DNA from: Bradyrhizobium sp. BR13661
Lineage (GTDB): Bacteria; Pseudomonadota; Alphaproteobacteria; Rhizobiales; Xanthobacteraceae
DNA: 64,000 bases
Assembly (NCBI RefSeq): GCF_029892425.1
Contig: NZ_JARXWB010000039.1
Location: forward strand, 1-64,000
Direction of reading: 5' to 3'
In this document: positions 34,440-45,011 of the stretch, one piece after another
How positions within the stretch are numbered: the stretch's first letter is position 1
Layout: every line of letters starts with the position of its first letter
Position numbers and translations under genes: made by a program
The notes under the pieces: generated by a model
What the model was told of the DNA's origin: nothing
The model's input: only the letters and a program-made list of their open reading frames with translations
Databases searched by the model: none

Positions 34440-34916
34440 GGCTTGCTCCTTTGACGTCGACGATGACGGGAGCAGCGCTAGACCAGTTCAATGACAGGCC
34501 GGTGAAATGCAGGTTCCGCAAGCCGCACGAGATGTGGACATCCCGTCGCGCGCTTGCATTGATTTCGTGCAGCGGCAAATACGGCGTGTGCAGACGCATG
34601 CATCTCCGCGCGAGATCAAGTGTTTTTCAGTCCGTAGTGATCCGGAATGGAATCCTAATTCGATCTCGCGTACATCGCACGACATCGATCGGCGGCCTTC
34701 CAAGGGCATCACCTTCTGATCGCGCACCACGGGGTTGGGGGACCATCTGGGGCGGGGGATCTAAAGGCTGGGGCAAGGTTACGAGGTCCGGACTCCTAGG
34801 CACTCCGGACCTCGTGCTTTTGAGATTGAACGTGATTTCGCGCCGCCGGCCTGATCAGCCGTGCGGTGCGAAGTCGTTTTGGGCTGCCATTCTCGATCAG
34901 TATTTGCCCGATCAGA
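34440..34916 (+). other. Intergenic region with G-tracts and a plus-strand terminator
   Basis: No protein gene is convincing in these 477 bases. Two things stand out on the plus strand. At 34731-34758 there are four G-tracts of four or five Gs with loops TT, ACCATCT and C, a sequence able to form a G-quadruplex. At 34781-34822 a strong terminator follows. No plus-strand gene precedes them, so a short noncoding transcript divergent from the importer operon is possible. Confidence 0.45.
34781..34822 (+). terminator. Intrinsic terminator without an obvious gene
   Basis: ACGAGGTCCGGA (34781-34792) pairs perfectly over 12 bases with TCCGGACCTCGT (34804-34815), with an 11-base loop. GCTTTT follows on the plus strand. 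On the minus strand no T-run follows, so it does not suit nadE, which starts further right and ends at 34917. Confidence 0.75.
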
Positions 34917-36950
<2,034 letters not shown>

Positions 36951-37077
36951 CGAGCGCAGTACCTTTGATCCTGTCGCGGCCGCAGCAGTTGGTTCCGGAT
37001 CATATGTAACCCATCGACCGGGCCCCGTGCAGGCCATCCGCCATCATGCATAACGGGTTTGCAAGCCACGCCTGATG

Positions 37078-38196
37078 TCAGGCGCGGCGCGCCAGCGCGC
37101 TGGAGAGGTCGCTGAGCAACCATTCGGCGATCCGGGGCCAGGCATGGGCGTGGGTCCGCGCGCCCATGAACAGACCGAGATGGTCGCTGGGCTCGGAGCG
37201 AGCTGCAACAAAGGCCGGCGGCGTACCGACGAGCCTGGCCGTGGCGAACGCCTGCGTGGCCGGCACGACATCGTCGTCGAGCCCTGCCAGCAAAAAGACC
37301 GGCCCCTTGACGTCCCTCAGGTCGATCACACGGCCGAGCGCCGTGAAACGGCCTGATGCGATGCGGTTCTCGCGAAAGATCCAGTTGACGATCTGAAGAT
37401 AGTAGGCGCCCGGCAGATTGAGAGTCTCCGTGTTCCAGCGCTCGAAGCGCGCGAGCAGGGCCGCGCCCTCCTCGTCCTGCAGGTCTCTCTGCAACGCCGT
37501 CGCGATGTCGTCGGGGCCCGGCGCCTTCGACCAGACATTCAGCATCTCCTCCCCGCTGACATTGCCGCCGCCACGCGCGACGAGCTGGTCATAGACGATC
37601 TTCGGCGCGTTGCGGGCGAGCTGTGCCAGCCTGGATTCGATCGAGAGATCGACCGGCGCGCCGACCAGCACGAGCCGCCGCACCTTGGCCGGAAAGCGCG
37701 CCGCATACAGCAGCGACAGCCAGCCGCCCTGGCACAGGCCGACCAGATCAACGGGCGAGCCGATCTCGTCGATGGCGACGTTGAGATCGGACAGATAGCT
37801 GTCGATCGAGAGATAGCGCATGTCGGGCGAGGCCGAGCGCCAGTCGGTGAGATAGACCCGGTCGATCCCGCCCTGCAGCAGCGACTGGACCACGCTGTGG
37901 CCGGGGGCGAAATCGGCGATCAGGGCCCGATGCAGTGCATAGGGCGCGCAGACCAGGGCCGGCTGGCCGGATCGCGTCCGCGCGCAGTCGCGCAGCCGCA
38001 TGGTGGCGAGCTCCAGCGCCACGGTGCCTGATGTGGTCCAGCCGAGCTCGCTCTCACCCGCCTCAACAGGGTCTCGCTCGAGCCACCAGAAGCAGGCGTC
38101 CATGGCGAACCGTGCCGCTGCTAACGGCCACAGCACGGGATCGTCGGGACCACGTCCCGATCCGCCCGGCTGCCGGCCGCTCTTCTCGGATGCCAT
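37078..38196 (-). CDS. Alpha/beta hydrolase with PHA-synthase-like Cys box
   Basis: The 372-residue protein has an alpha/beta hydrolase fold in which the nucleophile elbow is VGLCQGGWLSLLYAA, with Cys155 rather than Ser. A GxCxGG box is the mark of polyhydroxyalkanoate synthases, and the N-terminal YALHRALIADFAPGHSVVQSLL and LTDWRSASPDMR segments also resemble them. Putative Asp and His partners are in LLAGLDDDVVP and PSDHLGLFMG. It is shorter than a true PhaC (about 590 residues) and lacks most of the PhaC N-terminal region. It may therefore act on short acyl thioesters or be a PHA-related hydrolase. It is encoded between pncA and nadE, 13 bases from pncA, with unknown link to NAD metabolism. 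Confidence 0.8.
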   Translation of the reverse strand: MASEKSGRQPGGSGRGPDDPVLWPLAAARFAMDACFWWLERDPVEAGESELGWTTSGTVALELATMRLRDCARTRSGQPALVCAPYALHRALIADFAPGHSVVQSLLQGGIDRVYLTDWRSASPDMRYLSIDSYLSDLNVAIDEIGSPVDLVGLCQGGWLSLLYAARFPAKVRRLVLVGAPVDLSIESRLAQLARNAPKIVYDQLVARGGGNVSGEEMLNVWSKAPGPDDIATALQRDLQDEEGAALLARFERWNTETLNLPGAYYLQIVNWIFRENRIASGRFTALGRVIDLRDVKGPVFLLAGLDDDVVPATQAFATARLVGTPPAFVAARSEPSDHLGLFMGARTHAHAWPRIAEWLLSDLSSALARRA

Positions 38197-38209
38197 CACC
38201 GCGTGATCC

Positions 38210-38836
38210 TCACAGGAACGCCTCCAGGCTGATGGTGGGAATGCCGAGCTCCCGGAAGCTGCGATGGGTCGCCGCGACCGAGCCGTCGAGGTCGATGCCG
38301 CGGCAGGCATCCTCGATCACGGCAACCTCGAAGCCTGCCTTGCGCGCATCCTCCGCAGAGAAGCGGACGCAAAAATCGAGCGCGAGGCCGGCGACGAAGA
38401 CGGTCTTCAGCTCGCGCTCGCGCAGATAGCCGAGCAGGCCGGTTGGCGTCTTGTGGTCGTTCTCGAACAGCGCCGAATAGGAATCGATCCCCCGGCGGAA
38501 GCCTTTGCGCACCACCAGGCTTGCACTAACGACGTCGAGCTCCCCGTGGAATTCGGCGCCGGCCGTACCCTGCATGCAATGGGCCGGCCAAAGCACCTGG
38601 GTGCCGTAGTCGAGCTCGATGGACTGGAACGGCTGTTTGCCCGGATGGTTCGGCGCGAACGAGACGTGGTCAGCGGGATGCCAGTCCTGGGTCAGCACCA
38701 CATTGGCGAATTTTTGGGCGATCCTGTTGACGGCGGGAACGACCTTCTCGCCGCCGGGAACGGCGAGCGCCCCACCCGTACAGAAATCGTTCTGCACGTC
38801 GATCACCAGCAGCACATCGCGGTCGGATATCTTCAT
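38210..38836 (-). CDS. pncA: Nicotinamidase
   Basis: The enzyme hydrolyses nicotinamide to nicotinate and ammonia, feeding NAD salvage. The 208-residue product has the full catalytic set: Asp13 in VIDVQNDFCTGG, Lys111 in VRKGFRRG and Cys156 in LALDFCVRFSA. The metal site is DWHPADH (Asp51, His53, His57). I used the ATG at 38836; the frame continues upstream without any family signal. It is followed by the PHA-synthase-like hydrolase and nadE on the same strand, so nicotinamide recycling and the last NAD step are co-located. Confidence 0.95.
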   Translation of the reverse strand: MKISDRDVLLVIDVQNDFCTGGALAVPGGEKVVPAVNRIAQKFANVVLTQDWHPADHVSFAPNHPGKQPFQSIELDYGTQVLWPAHCMQGTAGAEFHGELDVVSASLVVRKGFRRGIDSYSALFENDHKTPTGLLGYLRERELKTVFVAGLALDFCVRFSAEDARKAGFEVAVIEDACRGIDLDGSVAATHRSFRELGIPTISLEAFL

Positions 38837-39059
38837 CGAGACCCCATGTCGTCCGCCCGGCGCAATTGGCGCCGCCGCAGCCCTAGTGTCGATCTTCCCG
38901 TGCGGCTTCGCAACCACCGTCCTTGAATGCAACGCTTTCGGTTCGTCCGTGTTGACTAGCCGCCCCCAAGGACGGATTCTGCGTCGCTCGCGCCATGCGG
39001 CTCGGGGCGAAGAAGTGGAGGAGGACACGTTGTCGCGGCCGCACGGCCACGGCAGCGAG

Positions 39060-40034
39060 ATGATCATGAGTATCGGCAAGACCGGAAACATTCTTCTCGC
39101 CGATATCGGCGGTACCAATGCACGCTTCGCGCTGAGCAATGGCGAGCAGATCGGACCAATCGACTATGTGAAGGTCGCCGATCATCCAACGGTCCGCGAG
39201 GCCATCAGCGACGTGCTGCGTCGGGCCGGCGGCGAAAAGCCGGTCAGGGCCGTCCTGGCCGTCGCGGGCCCCGTCACCAACAACCGCTGCGTCATGACCA
39301 ACAGTCCGTGGGTGATCGACGGCAACGAGCTGCAGCCCGCGCTCGGCTTCGACAGCGTCCACGTGCTCAATGATTTCGAGGTGGTGGCCTGGTCCCTGCC
39401 CGCCCTGCAGCCGGCCGACCTGATCCCGCTCGGCGGGCAGGACGGCATGCCCGGGGAGCCGCTGCTGGTGGTCGGGCCCGGGACCGGTTTTGGCGTCTCA
39501 TGCCTGGTCGAGCGCCACGGCTCGCGGCTGGCCGTCGTCACCGAGGCCGGTCACGCCACCCTCCCGGCCGAGAACGAGCGTGAAGAGCGCGTGATCGCCT
39601 CCATGCGCCGGCGCTTCGGCCATGTCTCGATCGAGCGCGGCGCCCTGTCCGGCTCCGGCCTGCAATCCCTCTACGAGGCGATGGCCGAGGTCGACGAAGC
39701 CCAGGTGCCGCAGCGCGATGCCGCCGGGATCACCAAGGCGGCGCTGGACGGTTCTTGCGAGCACAGCCGCGCCACGCTGGAGTTGTTTTGCGCCATCCTC
39801 GGCTCGGTCGCCGGCAATCTCGCGGTGACGTTCGGCGCCAGAGGAGGCGTCTACATCGCCGGTGGAATCGCGCCGCGTTTTCCGGAGTTTCTTTCGGCTT
39901 CAGCGTTCCGGGCGCGGTTCGAGGCCAAGGGACGGTTCCAGGACTATCTTCGCAACATCCCGACGCGCCTCGTCATGAAGCCCGATGCGAGCTTCGTCGG
40001 GCTGAAGATGTTCGCCGACCACAATCTGGATTGA
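39060..40034 (+). CDS. glk: Glucokinase
   Basis: The enzyme phosphorylates glucose with ATP. The product of about 324 residues has the ATP-binding DIGGTNARFALSNG start typical of the bacterial Glk family (not the ROK family, since the CxCGxxGC zinc motif is absent). It also has VAGPVTNNRCVMTNSPWVIDG, the sugar-contact segment LNDFEVVAWSLPAL, PGTGFGVSCL and TEAGHATLP. The start is either 39060 or the in-frame ATG at 39066; the longer frame has no homology upstream. It is divergent from pncA. The intergenic part is about 220 bases and should hold both promoters. Confidence 0.94.
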   Translation: MIMSIGKTGNILLADIGGTNARFALSNGEQIGPIDYVKVADHPTVREAISDVLRRAGGEKPVRAVLAVAGPVTNNRCVMTNSPWVIDGNELQPALGFDSVHVLNDFEVVAWSLPALQPADLIPLGGQDGMPGEPLLVVGPGTGFGVSCLVERHGSRLAVVTEAGHATLPAENEREERVIASMRRRFGHVSIERGALSGSGLQSLYEAMAEVDEAQVPQRDAAGITKAALDGSCEHSRATLELFCAILGSVAGNLAVTFGARGGVYIAGGIAPRFPEFLSASAFRARFEAKGRFQDYLRNIPTRLVMKPDASFVGLKMFADHNLD

Positions 40035-40179
40035 ACGGCGGCTACCACCCACGCTATCCGTCTCCGGCAATTCACAGCTGATTGCGGCCAATGCGCGGTT
40101 CCACGCGGATCGTGCTTGCCGGCTTGTGTCCGATGGGAAACAATTCGTCCCGTGTGTGGCGTAGGTACGGGGGCGTGAC

Positions 40180-40383
40180 ATGCGTAAGCAGGATGTGGGC
40201 TTCGATTATCATCGCTATCACCGGCTGCTGACCGAGGCAGACGATGAAGCGAAACGGATGGCGCTGATCGAGCTGTTGATCGAGGAAAAAGCCAGGGATC
40301 GGCTGGCCGCCCAGCGCGCCTCGGACCGCGCCGCCATGACGGCCAATACCATCGCCAATGTGCTGAAGTCGGGCCGCAACTAA
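40180..40383 (+). CDS. Small conserved hypothetical protein
   Basis: The 67-residue protein begins MRKQDVGFDYHRYHRLLTEAD and continues as a helical Lys/Glu/Arg/Ala-rich stretch (RMALIELLIEEKARDRLAA). It is soluble and short, and similar proteins are familiar from Bradyrhizobium. GGGGGCG lies before the ATG. The role is unknown. It lies between glk and a small membrane protein gene on the same strand. Confidence 0.6.
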   Translation: MRKQDVGFDYHRYHRLLTEADDEAKRMALIELLIEEKARDRLAAQRASDRAAMTANTIANVLKSGRN

Positions 40384-40524
40384 CGATTGCAGGAGCCGCG
40401 AGTACAAGGCAACGAGTCCGAGATCGATTGCGATTCCGTTAAGGATCCCTGGCAATCCTGTGTCAAACTTTTTGCTCTAAGAGTTCCCTCACCTGATGCA
40501 ATTCAGGATTATCACAAGGGGGGA

Positions 40525-40686
40525 ATGAATATGAGCATGATTTCGCTCGCCGAAATACCGGCTGCCGTCCAGACCCGGTCGATCGATACTTCTTTCAAGG
40601 CTGTTGTTATTTTCTGCTGCCTGGGACTGCTCGCCTCGTTCAGCCTGATGGCGCACGGCGTCGACCTCAGCACCGGCCTGATGTGA
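40525..40686 (+). CDS. Small membrane protein (53 residues)
   Basis: The frame starts MNMSMISLAEIPAAVQ and has one hydrophobic helix (VVIFCCLGLLASFSLMA) near residues 27-43. It ends GVDLSTGLM. A strong AAGGGGGG sequence directly precedes the ATG at 40525, which supports translation. A hairpin terminator follows its stop. It looks like a single-pass inner-membrane protein of unknown function. A second ATG at 40531 is possible. Confidence 0.65.
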   Translation: MNMSMISLAEIPAAVQTRSIDTSFKAVVIFCCLGLLASFSLMAHGVDLSTGLM

Positions 40687-40712
40687 CGCACTGACGGATC
40701 CTCCGTCGCGAC

Positions 40713-40739
40713 ATGGCCGCCCCGTCGGGCGGCCATTTT
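40713..40739 (+). terminator. Intrinsic terminator
   Basis: ATGGCCGCCC (40713-40722) pairs with GGGCGGCCAT (40727-40736) across a four-base loop, followed by TTT. It is positioned 27 bases after the stop of the small membrane protein gene on the plus strand. Confidence 0.8.
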
Positions 40740-40768
40740 CATTGACGGTGTCTCGATCGTCAGCAGTG

Positions 40769-41146
40769 TCAGAGCGGTGCTTTGGCGGCAGTATCCGGAA
40801 ACATCGTGTCGATCATCGCCTTGAGCTGGTCGAGCGCAATCGGCTTGCGCAGGATCGGCCTGCGCCGGAGCAAGGACGGCAGCAGCTCCGGTCCATAGCC
40901 GGTCGCGAACAGGAACGGCTTGCCACGCCGCTCGATCAACTCTGCGACAGGGTCGACGTAAACGCCCATCAGATTGATGTCGAGGATCGCGAAATCGTAC
41001 TGCGCGGTCATCGCGAAGGCGCTGGCATCGCGCACGTTATCCGCTTCAGCGACGACATGGTGGCCGAGTTCCTCCACCATGTCGGCGATCATCATCCGGA
41101 TCAACGCCTCGTCTTCGACCAGGAAAACGGAGAGTGCGTCCGCCAT
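40769..41146 (-). CDS. Single-domain response regulator (FATGUY type)
   Basis: The 125-residue product is a receiver domain with no output domain. It has the acidic pair in LVEDEAL, the acceptor Asp56 in FAILDINLMG and the conserved Lys101 in LRKPI. The motif FATGYG at residues 80-85 puts it in the FATGUY class, whose members usually pair with HWE or HisKA_2 type kinases of alphaproteobacteria and serve as phosphate sinks or relays. No kinase lies beside it. I start it at the methionine at 41146 because the preceding codons are not conserved. Confidence 0.9.
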   Translation of the reverse strand: MADALSVFLVEDEALIRMMIADMVEELGHHVVAEADNVRDASAFAMTAQYDFAILDINLMGVYVDPVAELIERRGKPFLFATGYGPELLPSLLRRRPILRKPIALDQLKAMIDTMFPDTAAKAPL

Positions 41147-41256
41147 ATCAACCCCGCAAACCACATGCGGAGATAAGCATATCCGATTTGCAAGAAGGAT
41201 TCACGAATTCGTGGCCTTCAAATTCCACGAATGCATGCAACCCGATTCAAGCTCGA

Positions 41257-42099
41257 TCAATCCAGCCCACGCTCGTGGCTGAGGCGAACCATCTCCTGGA
41301 TGAACACCTGCTTCTGCTTGTCATCGAGGCTCGAGAACAGCGGCTCGGCGGCATCGGCGACGTTGCGCTGGTCGGCGGCGCGGTCGATCAGGAATTGCGC
41401 CTCGTTGCGCATCTGCTCGATGATGTCGTCAGGCGGATCGCGCTTGGCCCGCTCAATGCGCAGGTTGAGCCGCTCGGCGCCATTGTGCCCGAGATAGTGC
41501 ATGGCGCTGGAGAAGCCGAACCAGTGTTTCTCCTGATCAGGCGTGAGGTTCAGCTCGGTCTTGATGCGCTCGATATAGGAATCGCTGTTGGAGACAATCT
41601 GATCGGCGGTCAATTGCGGCGCGCCGGGCTGGGTCAGGACCGTGACATCCTTTTCATTGGTGTCGGCCGCGGGAGCGTTCTTGGCTTCCTTGCTGGCTTT
41701 GGCACCCTTGTCACCCTTGGCGCCTTTGGCCGTCTTGGCATCCTTGTCCTTGCCGGCGCCCTTGGCGTCCTTTGCATCCTTGTTCGCATCCTTTGATGCG
41801 TCCTTGCTTGCATCTTTGGCCGCCGGCGGCTGGCTGTTGTTGTTCCCGACGCCAAGAACACCAGAGAAGACGCCGACCACGCCGCCGATGGCGCCGCCGA
41901 GGACACCACCGACGGGACCCGCCGCCTTGTTGCCGGCGGCGGCTCCTTCCTGGACGCCCTTGACCAAACCTTGTGCATTCGCAACCGCGGCCGCGCCAAC
42001 CAGCAGTGTCAGCACGGACCCGAGCGCGAGCCATCGATGCAGGCCAATTCTTGGGCCAAGCCGCGCTAGCGACGCCGGGGTGATCATTTGGGTCTCCAT
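41257..42099 (-). CDS. Spy/LTXXQ-like periplasmic protein with K/D/A repeat linker
   Basis: The 280-residue protein has a signal (LALGSVLTLLVGAAAVANA). A Gly/Val segment (GPVGGVLGGAIGGVVGVFSG) follows, resembling glycine-zipper stretches. The linker at about residues 93-140 is built from short repeats such as KDASKDASKDANKDAKDAK, as in low-complexity spacers. The C-terminal part has LTPDQEKHWFGFSSAMHYLG and a final LDDKQKQVFIQEMVRL, the double LTxxQ-like pattern of Spy/CpxP proteins, which act as periplasmic chaperones. The fold assignment is tentative. Translation may start at 42099 or at the methionine at 42087, which has GGAG ahead of it. Confidence 0.75.
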   Translation of the reverse strand: METQMITPASLARLGPRIGLHRWLALGSVLTLLVGAAAVANAQGLVKGVQEGAAAGNKAAGPVGGVLGGAIGGVVGVFSGVLGVGNNNSQPPAAKDASKDASKDANKDAKDAKGAGKDKDAKTAKGAKGDKGAKASKEAKNAPAADTNEKDVTVLTQPGAPQLTADQIVSNSDSYIERIKTELNLTPDQEKHWFGFSSAMHYLGHNGAERLNLRIERAKRDPPDDIIEQMRNEAQFLIDRAADQRNVADAAEPLFSSLDDKQKQVFIQEMVRLSHERGLD

Positions 42100-42568
42100 C
42101 TCGATCTGCTTGCCTTCTTACGGAAACGGCAGGCCTGCTGCCGGTTGCAACACTACCGTTTTCGCCGAGCCCAGGTCTAGGCGCGCACCAGCGCTGTCCC
42201 CGCCTGAAAGGTCCTCCGATGCGAAGCGGCAACGCAAGCTCGTTCGGAACTGCGGCGCAATTGCGCACGTGCTCTCTCTGGCCGCCAGGGCCCAAAGTGT
42301 GCGTCGCAATAAGAGCAGCCGCAGCCCAGGGCCAACCAACGCTGTCGTTGCTCCATACACAACGTTAGTTCTAGAGAGCGAGGCATTCGGCTTTCTCGAC
42401 AGACGCAATCAATCATGATCTGATCGCGCTACCAATTTGTCCCGCACGCCAATTGCCGGTCGGGACAACGACGGCAACAAGAAACGACCAACAACAAAAT
42501 CAAAAACAAACTTGGAAGAGTCAGAGGAAACGACAGAACAATAAAACGAACCAAGGCGAGGAAACGAG
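42100..42568. other. Upstream region of the sugar ABC operon, no gene seen
   Basis: This 469-base gap has short open frames on both strands that match nothing. The final 140 bases before the operon are A/C-rich and poor in secondary structure (with runs like AACAACAAAATCAAAAAC), which is typical of a long unstructured leader. The promoter is probably here, but I could not place it. Confidence 0.4.
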
Positions 42569-43909
42569 ATGTCACGCAAGACACTGACGCGACGTCAATT
42601 TGTCGCTGCCACTGCAATGTCCTCCACGGCGCTGATCGCGGCGCCCTATGTTCGAGGCGCTTACGCTGCCGGCAAACTCTCGATCGGCTTCTGGGACCAT
42701 TGGGTGCCCGGCGCCAACGACGCCTCCACCGCGCTCGTCAAGGAATGGGCCGACAAGGAGAAGGTCGAGGTCTCCATCGACTACATCACCAGCAACAACA
42801 AGAAGATCGAGCTGACCGCGGCGGCTGAAGCACAGGCCAAGTCGGGTCACGACATTCTTCAGATGCCGAGCTGGTGGCCGCATGCCTATTCCGAGAATCT
42901 CGAGCCGCTCAACGACGTCATGGAGCCGCTCATCAAGCAGAACGGCGAGGTCAACGGCACCGTCAAATATCTGGGACAGTTGGACGGCAAATGGCTTGCA
43001 GCACCAGCAACGCCGGGAAGCCAGATCAAGGGCCCCTGCTCCCGCATCGATCTCATGAAAAAGCACGCGGGCATCGACGTGCAGGAGATGTACCCGGCCG
43101 GCGGCCCGCCGAAAGACGACAATTGGACGTTGGAGACGTTCCTGAAAGCGGCGGAAGCCTGTCAGAAGGCCGGCTTCCCCTTCGGCATCGGCCTCGGCGA
43201 GACCACCGACAGCGTCGACACGGCGGGAGCAATCTTCCAGTCGTTCGGCGCCGAGCTCGTCAATGCCAAGGGCGACGTCACCGTCAAGACCGACGCGGTG
43301 CGGCAGGCGCTCGAGTTCTACAAGAAGCTGATCGCCGTGTTGCCGGCCGATGCGCCGTCCTGGGATGACGCCTCCAACAACAAATGGCTGATCTCGGGCC
43401 GCGGCGCGATGATCATGAACCCACCGAGCGCCTGGGCCGTCGCCAAGCGCGATGCGCCGCAGGTCGCCGAGCAATGCTGGACTCATGGCTTCCCGGCCGG
43501 GCCGAAGGGCCGCTTTGCGCCGTTCCTGCCTTATTTCTGGGGCGTCTGGAGCTTCGGGAAGAACAAGGAGGCGGCCAAGAGCCTGCTCGTCCATCTGTCC
43601 TCGCCCGCGGCGATTGAGAAGTTCGTCGTGGCGAGCGGCGGATACGATCTCCCCGCCTACGCGAACATGACGAAGTTCAAGACCTGGGCCGAGGAAGGGC
43701 CGCCGAAGGGCACGCTGTTCCACTATCCGGATCCCTACCACCGCCAGACCCTGTCGATCGCCGCATCGCCGGCGCCGCCGAAGATCGCCCAGCAGATCTA
43801 CTTCCAGGCGACACTGACCAAGATGGCGCTGCGCTTTGCGCAGGGCGAGAAGATGGACACCGCGCTCGCCTGGGCCGAAGGCGAGTGCGAGGGCTTCATG
43901 CGGACCTGA
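42569..43909 (+). CDS. Sugar ABC transporter substrate-binding protein
   Basis: The 446-residue periplasmic protein is a family-1 solute-binding protein of the maltose/glycerol-phosphate type. It has a Tat signal (LTRRQFVAA at residues 6-14, cut near AYA-AG). The mature part shows the KKIELTAAAEAQAKSGHDILQMPSWW region and, near the end, LTKMALRFAQG, which are typical for the CUT1 class. The ligand is not determined. The ATG at 42569 follows GCGAGG. It leads an operon with two permeases, an ATPase and a dehydrogenase. A stable hairpin lies between it and the first permease. Confidence 0.93.
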   Translation: MSRKTLTRRQFVAATAMSSTALIAAPYVRGAYAAGKLSIGFWDHWVPGANDASTALVKEWADKEKVEVSIDYITSNNKKIELTAAAEAQAKSGHDILQMPSWWPHAYSENLEPLNDVMEPLIKQNGEVNGTVKYLGQLDGKWLAAPATPGSQIKGPCSRIDLMKKHAGIDVQEMYPAGGPPKDDNWTLETFLKAAEACQKAGFPFGIGLGETTDSVDTAGAIFQSFGAELVNAKGDVTVKTDAVRQALEFYKKLIAVLPADAPSWDDASNNKWLISGRGAMIMNPPSAWAVAKRDAPQVAEQCWTHGFPAGPKGRFAPFLPYFWGVWSFGKNKEAAKSLLVHLSSPAAIEKFVVASGGYDLPAYANMTKFKTWAEEGPPKGTLFHYPDPYHRQTLSIAASPAPPKIAQQIYFQATLTKMALRFAQGEKMDTALAWAEGECEGFMRT

Positions 43910-43925
43910 GCCGGGTGTGTGCCAT

Positions 43926-43955
43926 GGCGGTTCGCGCCTTCGGGCGTGAGCCGCC
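43926..43955 (+). promoter_or_regulatory. UUCG-loop hairpin between binding protein and permease genes
   Basis: A 13-base stem (43926-43938 with 43943-43955, including G-U pairs) closes on a cUUCGg tetraloop. It lies 17 bases after the binding-protein stop and has no T-run. Such a hairpin typically protects the upstream mRNA from 3' decay or partly ends transcription, so that the binding protein is made in excess over the permeases. Confidence 0.7.
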
Positions 43956-44069
43956 AAGGCGCGCTCTCACTCTCTCTTCATGTCACGAAGCCGACCGGTC
44001 GCCGGCTTCGCCGCAAAACCATCCGCCGAAACGCTTGCTCCTGAAAGTCTGATCCAGAGAGTTCCAACT

Positions 44070-45011
44070 ATGGCTGATGTCGTCGTTGAGCAAGGCCGCC
44101 TCGCCCGTGCTGCCAATTCGCGCAGAAAAGGTACGAGCCTGCGCAATGTCCTGGGGCGGAAATCGACCGTGGCGTTCTTCCTGACGCTGCCGCTGATCCT
44201 CTTGATCGGGCTCCTCGTGCTCTATCCCGCGTTCTTCTCGCTTTATCTGGCGACGCTGAACAAGGCGATGACGAAATTCGTCGGCTTGGGCAATTTCACC
44301 TTCCTGTTCAAGCGCGAGACGTTCTGGATGGTGGTGAAGCAGTCCTGCATCTTTGCGATCACCGCCGTGATCTTCAAGGCGCTGATCGGCTTCATCGTCG
44401 CACATTTCGTCCACAATATTCCGGGCAAGAAGCAGCGCAAATGGCGCGGCATGCTGCTGGTTCCCTGGGTGATTCCGCCGGCCATGAGCACGCTGGCGTG
44501 GCTGTGGCTGTTCGATCCCTCCTACAGCGCCTTCAACTACACGCTCTCCTTCTTCGGCGTCGGCCCGATCCCCTGGCTCGGCGATACCTTCTGGGCCCGC
44601 TTCTCCGTCATCCTCGTCAACGTCTGGTATGGCGCGCCGTTCTTCCTGATCATGTACCTCGCTGCGCTCAAGTCGGTCCCCGACCAGCTCTATGAGGCGG
44701 CCGCCATCGACGGCGCCAATTGGTGGCAGAAGATGTGGTACGTCACGTTGCCGATGATGCGCAACATCATCGCCATCACCACGCTGTTCTCGCTGATCGT
44801 CACCTTCGCCAATTTCGACATCGTGCGCATCCTGACCTCGGGCGGGCCGCTTGATACGACGCATCTGTTTGCCACCTGGGCGTTCCAGGTCGGCATCCAG
44901 AGCAGCGATATCCCGCTGGGCGCCTGCGTCTCGCTCTTCATGGTGCCGATCCTCGCCGTCGCAGCGATCTTCATCCTGCGCGACGTCTCCAAACGCGGGA
45001 ATGAAGCCTGA
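44070..45011 (+). CDS. Sugar ABC transporter permease (MalF/UgpA type)
   Basis: The 313-residue inner-membrane protein has six predicted spans, starting with TVAFFLTLPLILLIGLLVLYP. The EAA loop YEAAAIDGANWWQKMWYVTLP contacts the ATPase. The N-terminus of about 30 residues is cytoplasmic and basic. I chose the ATG at 44070 because the upstream frame has no homology. The stop overlaps the next permease start by one base (TGATG), which suggests coupled translation. Confidence 0.93.
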   Translation: MADVVVEQGRLARAANSRRKGTSLRNVLGRKSTVAFFLTLPLILLIGLLVLYPAFFSLYLATLNKAMTKFVGLGNFTFLFKRETFWMVVKQSCIFAITAVIFKALIGFIVAHFVHNIPGKKQRKWRGMLLVPWVIPPAMSTLAWLWLFDPSYSAFNYTLSFFGVGPIPWLGDTFWARFSVILVNVWYGAPFFLIMYLAALKSVPDQLYEAAAIDGANWWQKMWYVTLPMMRNIIAITTLFSLIVTFANFDIVRILTSGGPLDTTHLFATWAFQVGIQSSDIPLGACVSLFMVPILAVAAIFILRDVSKRGNEA

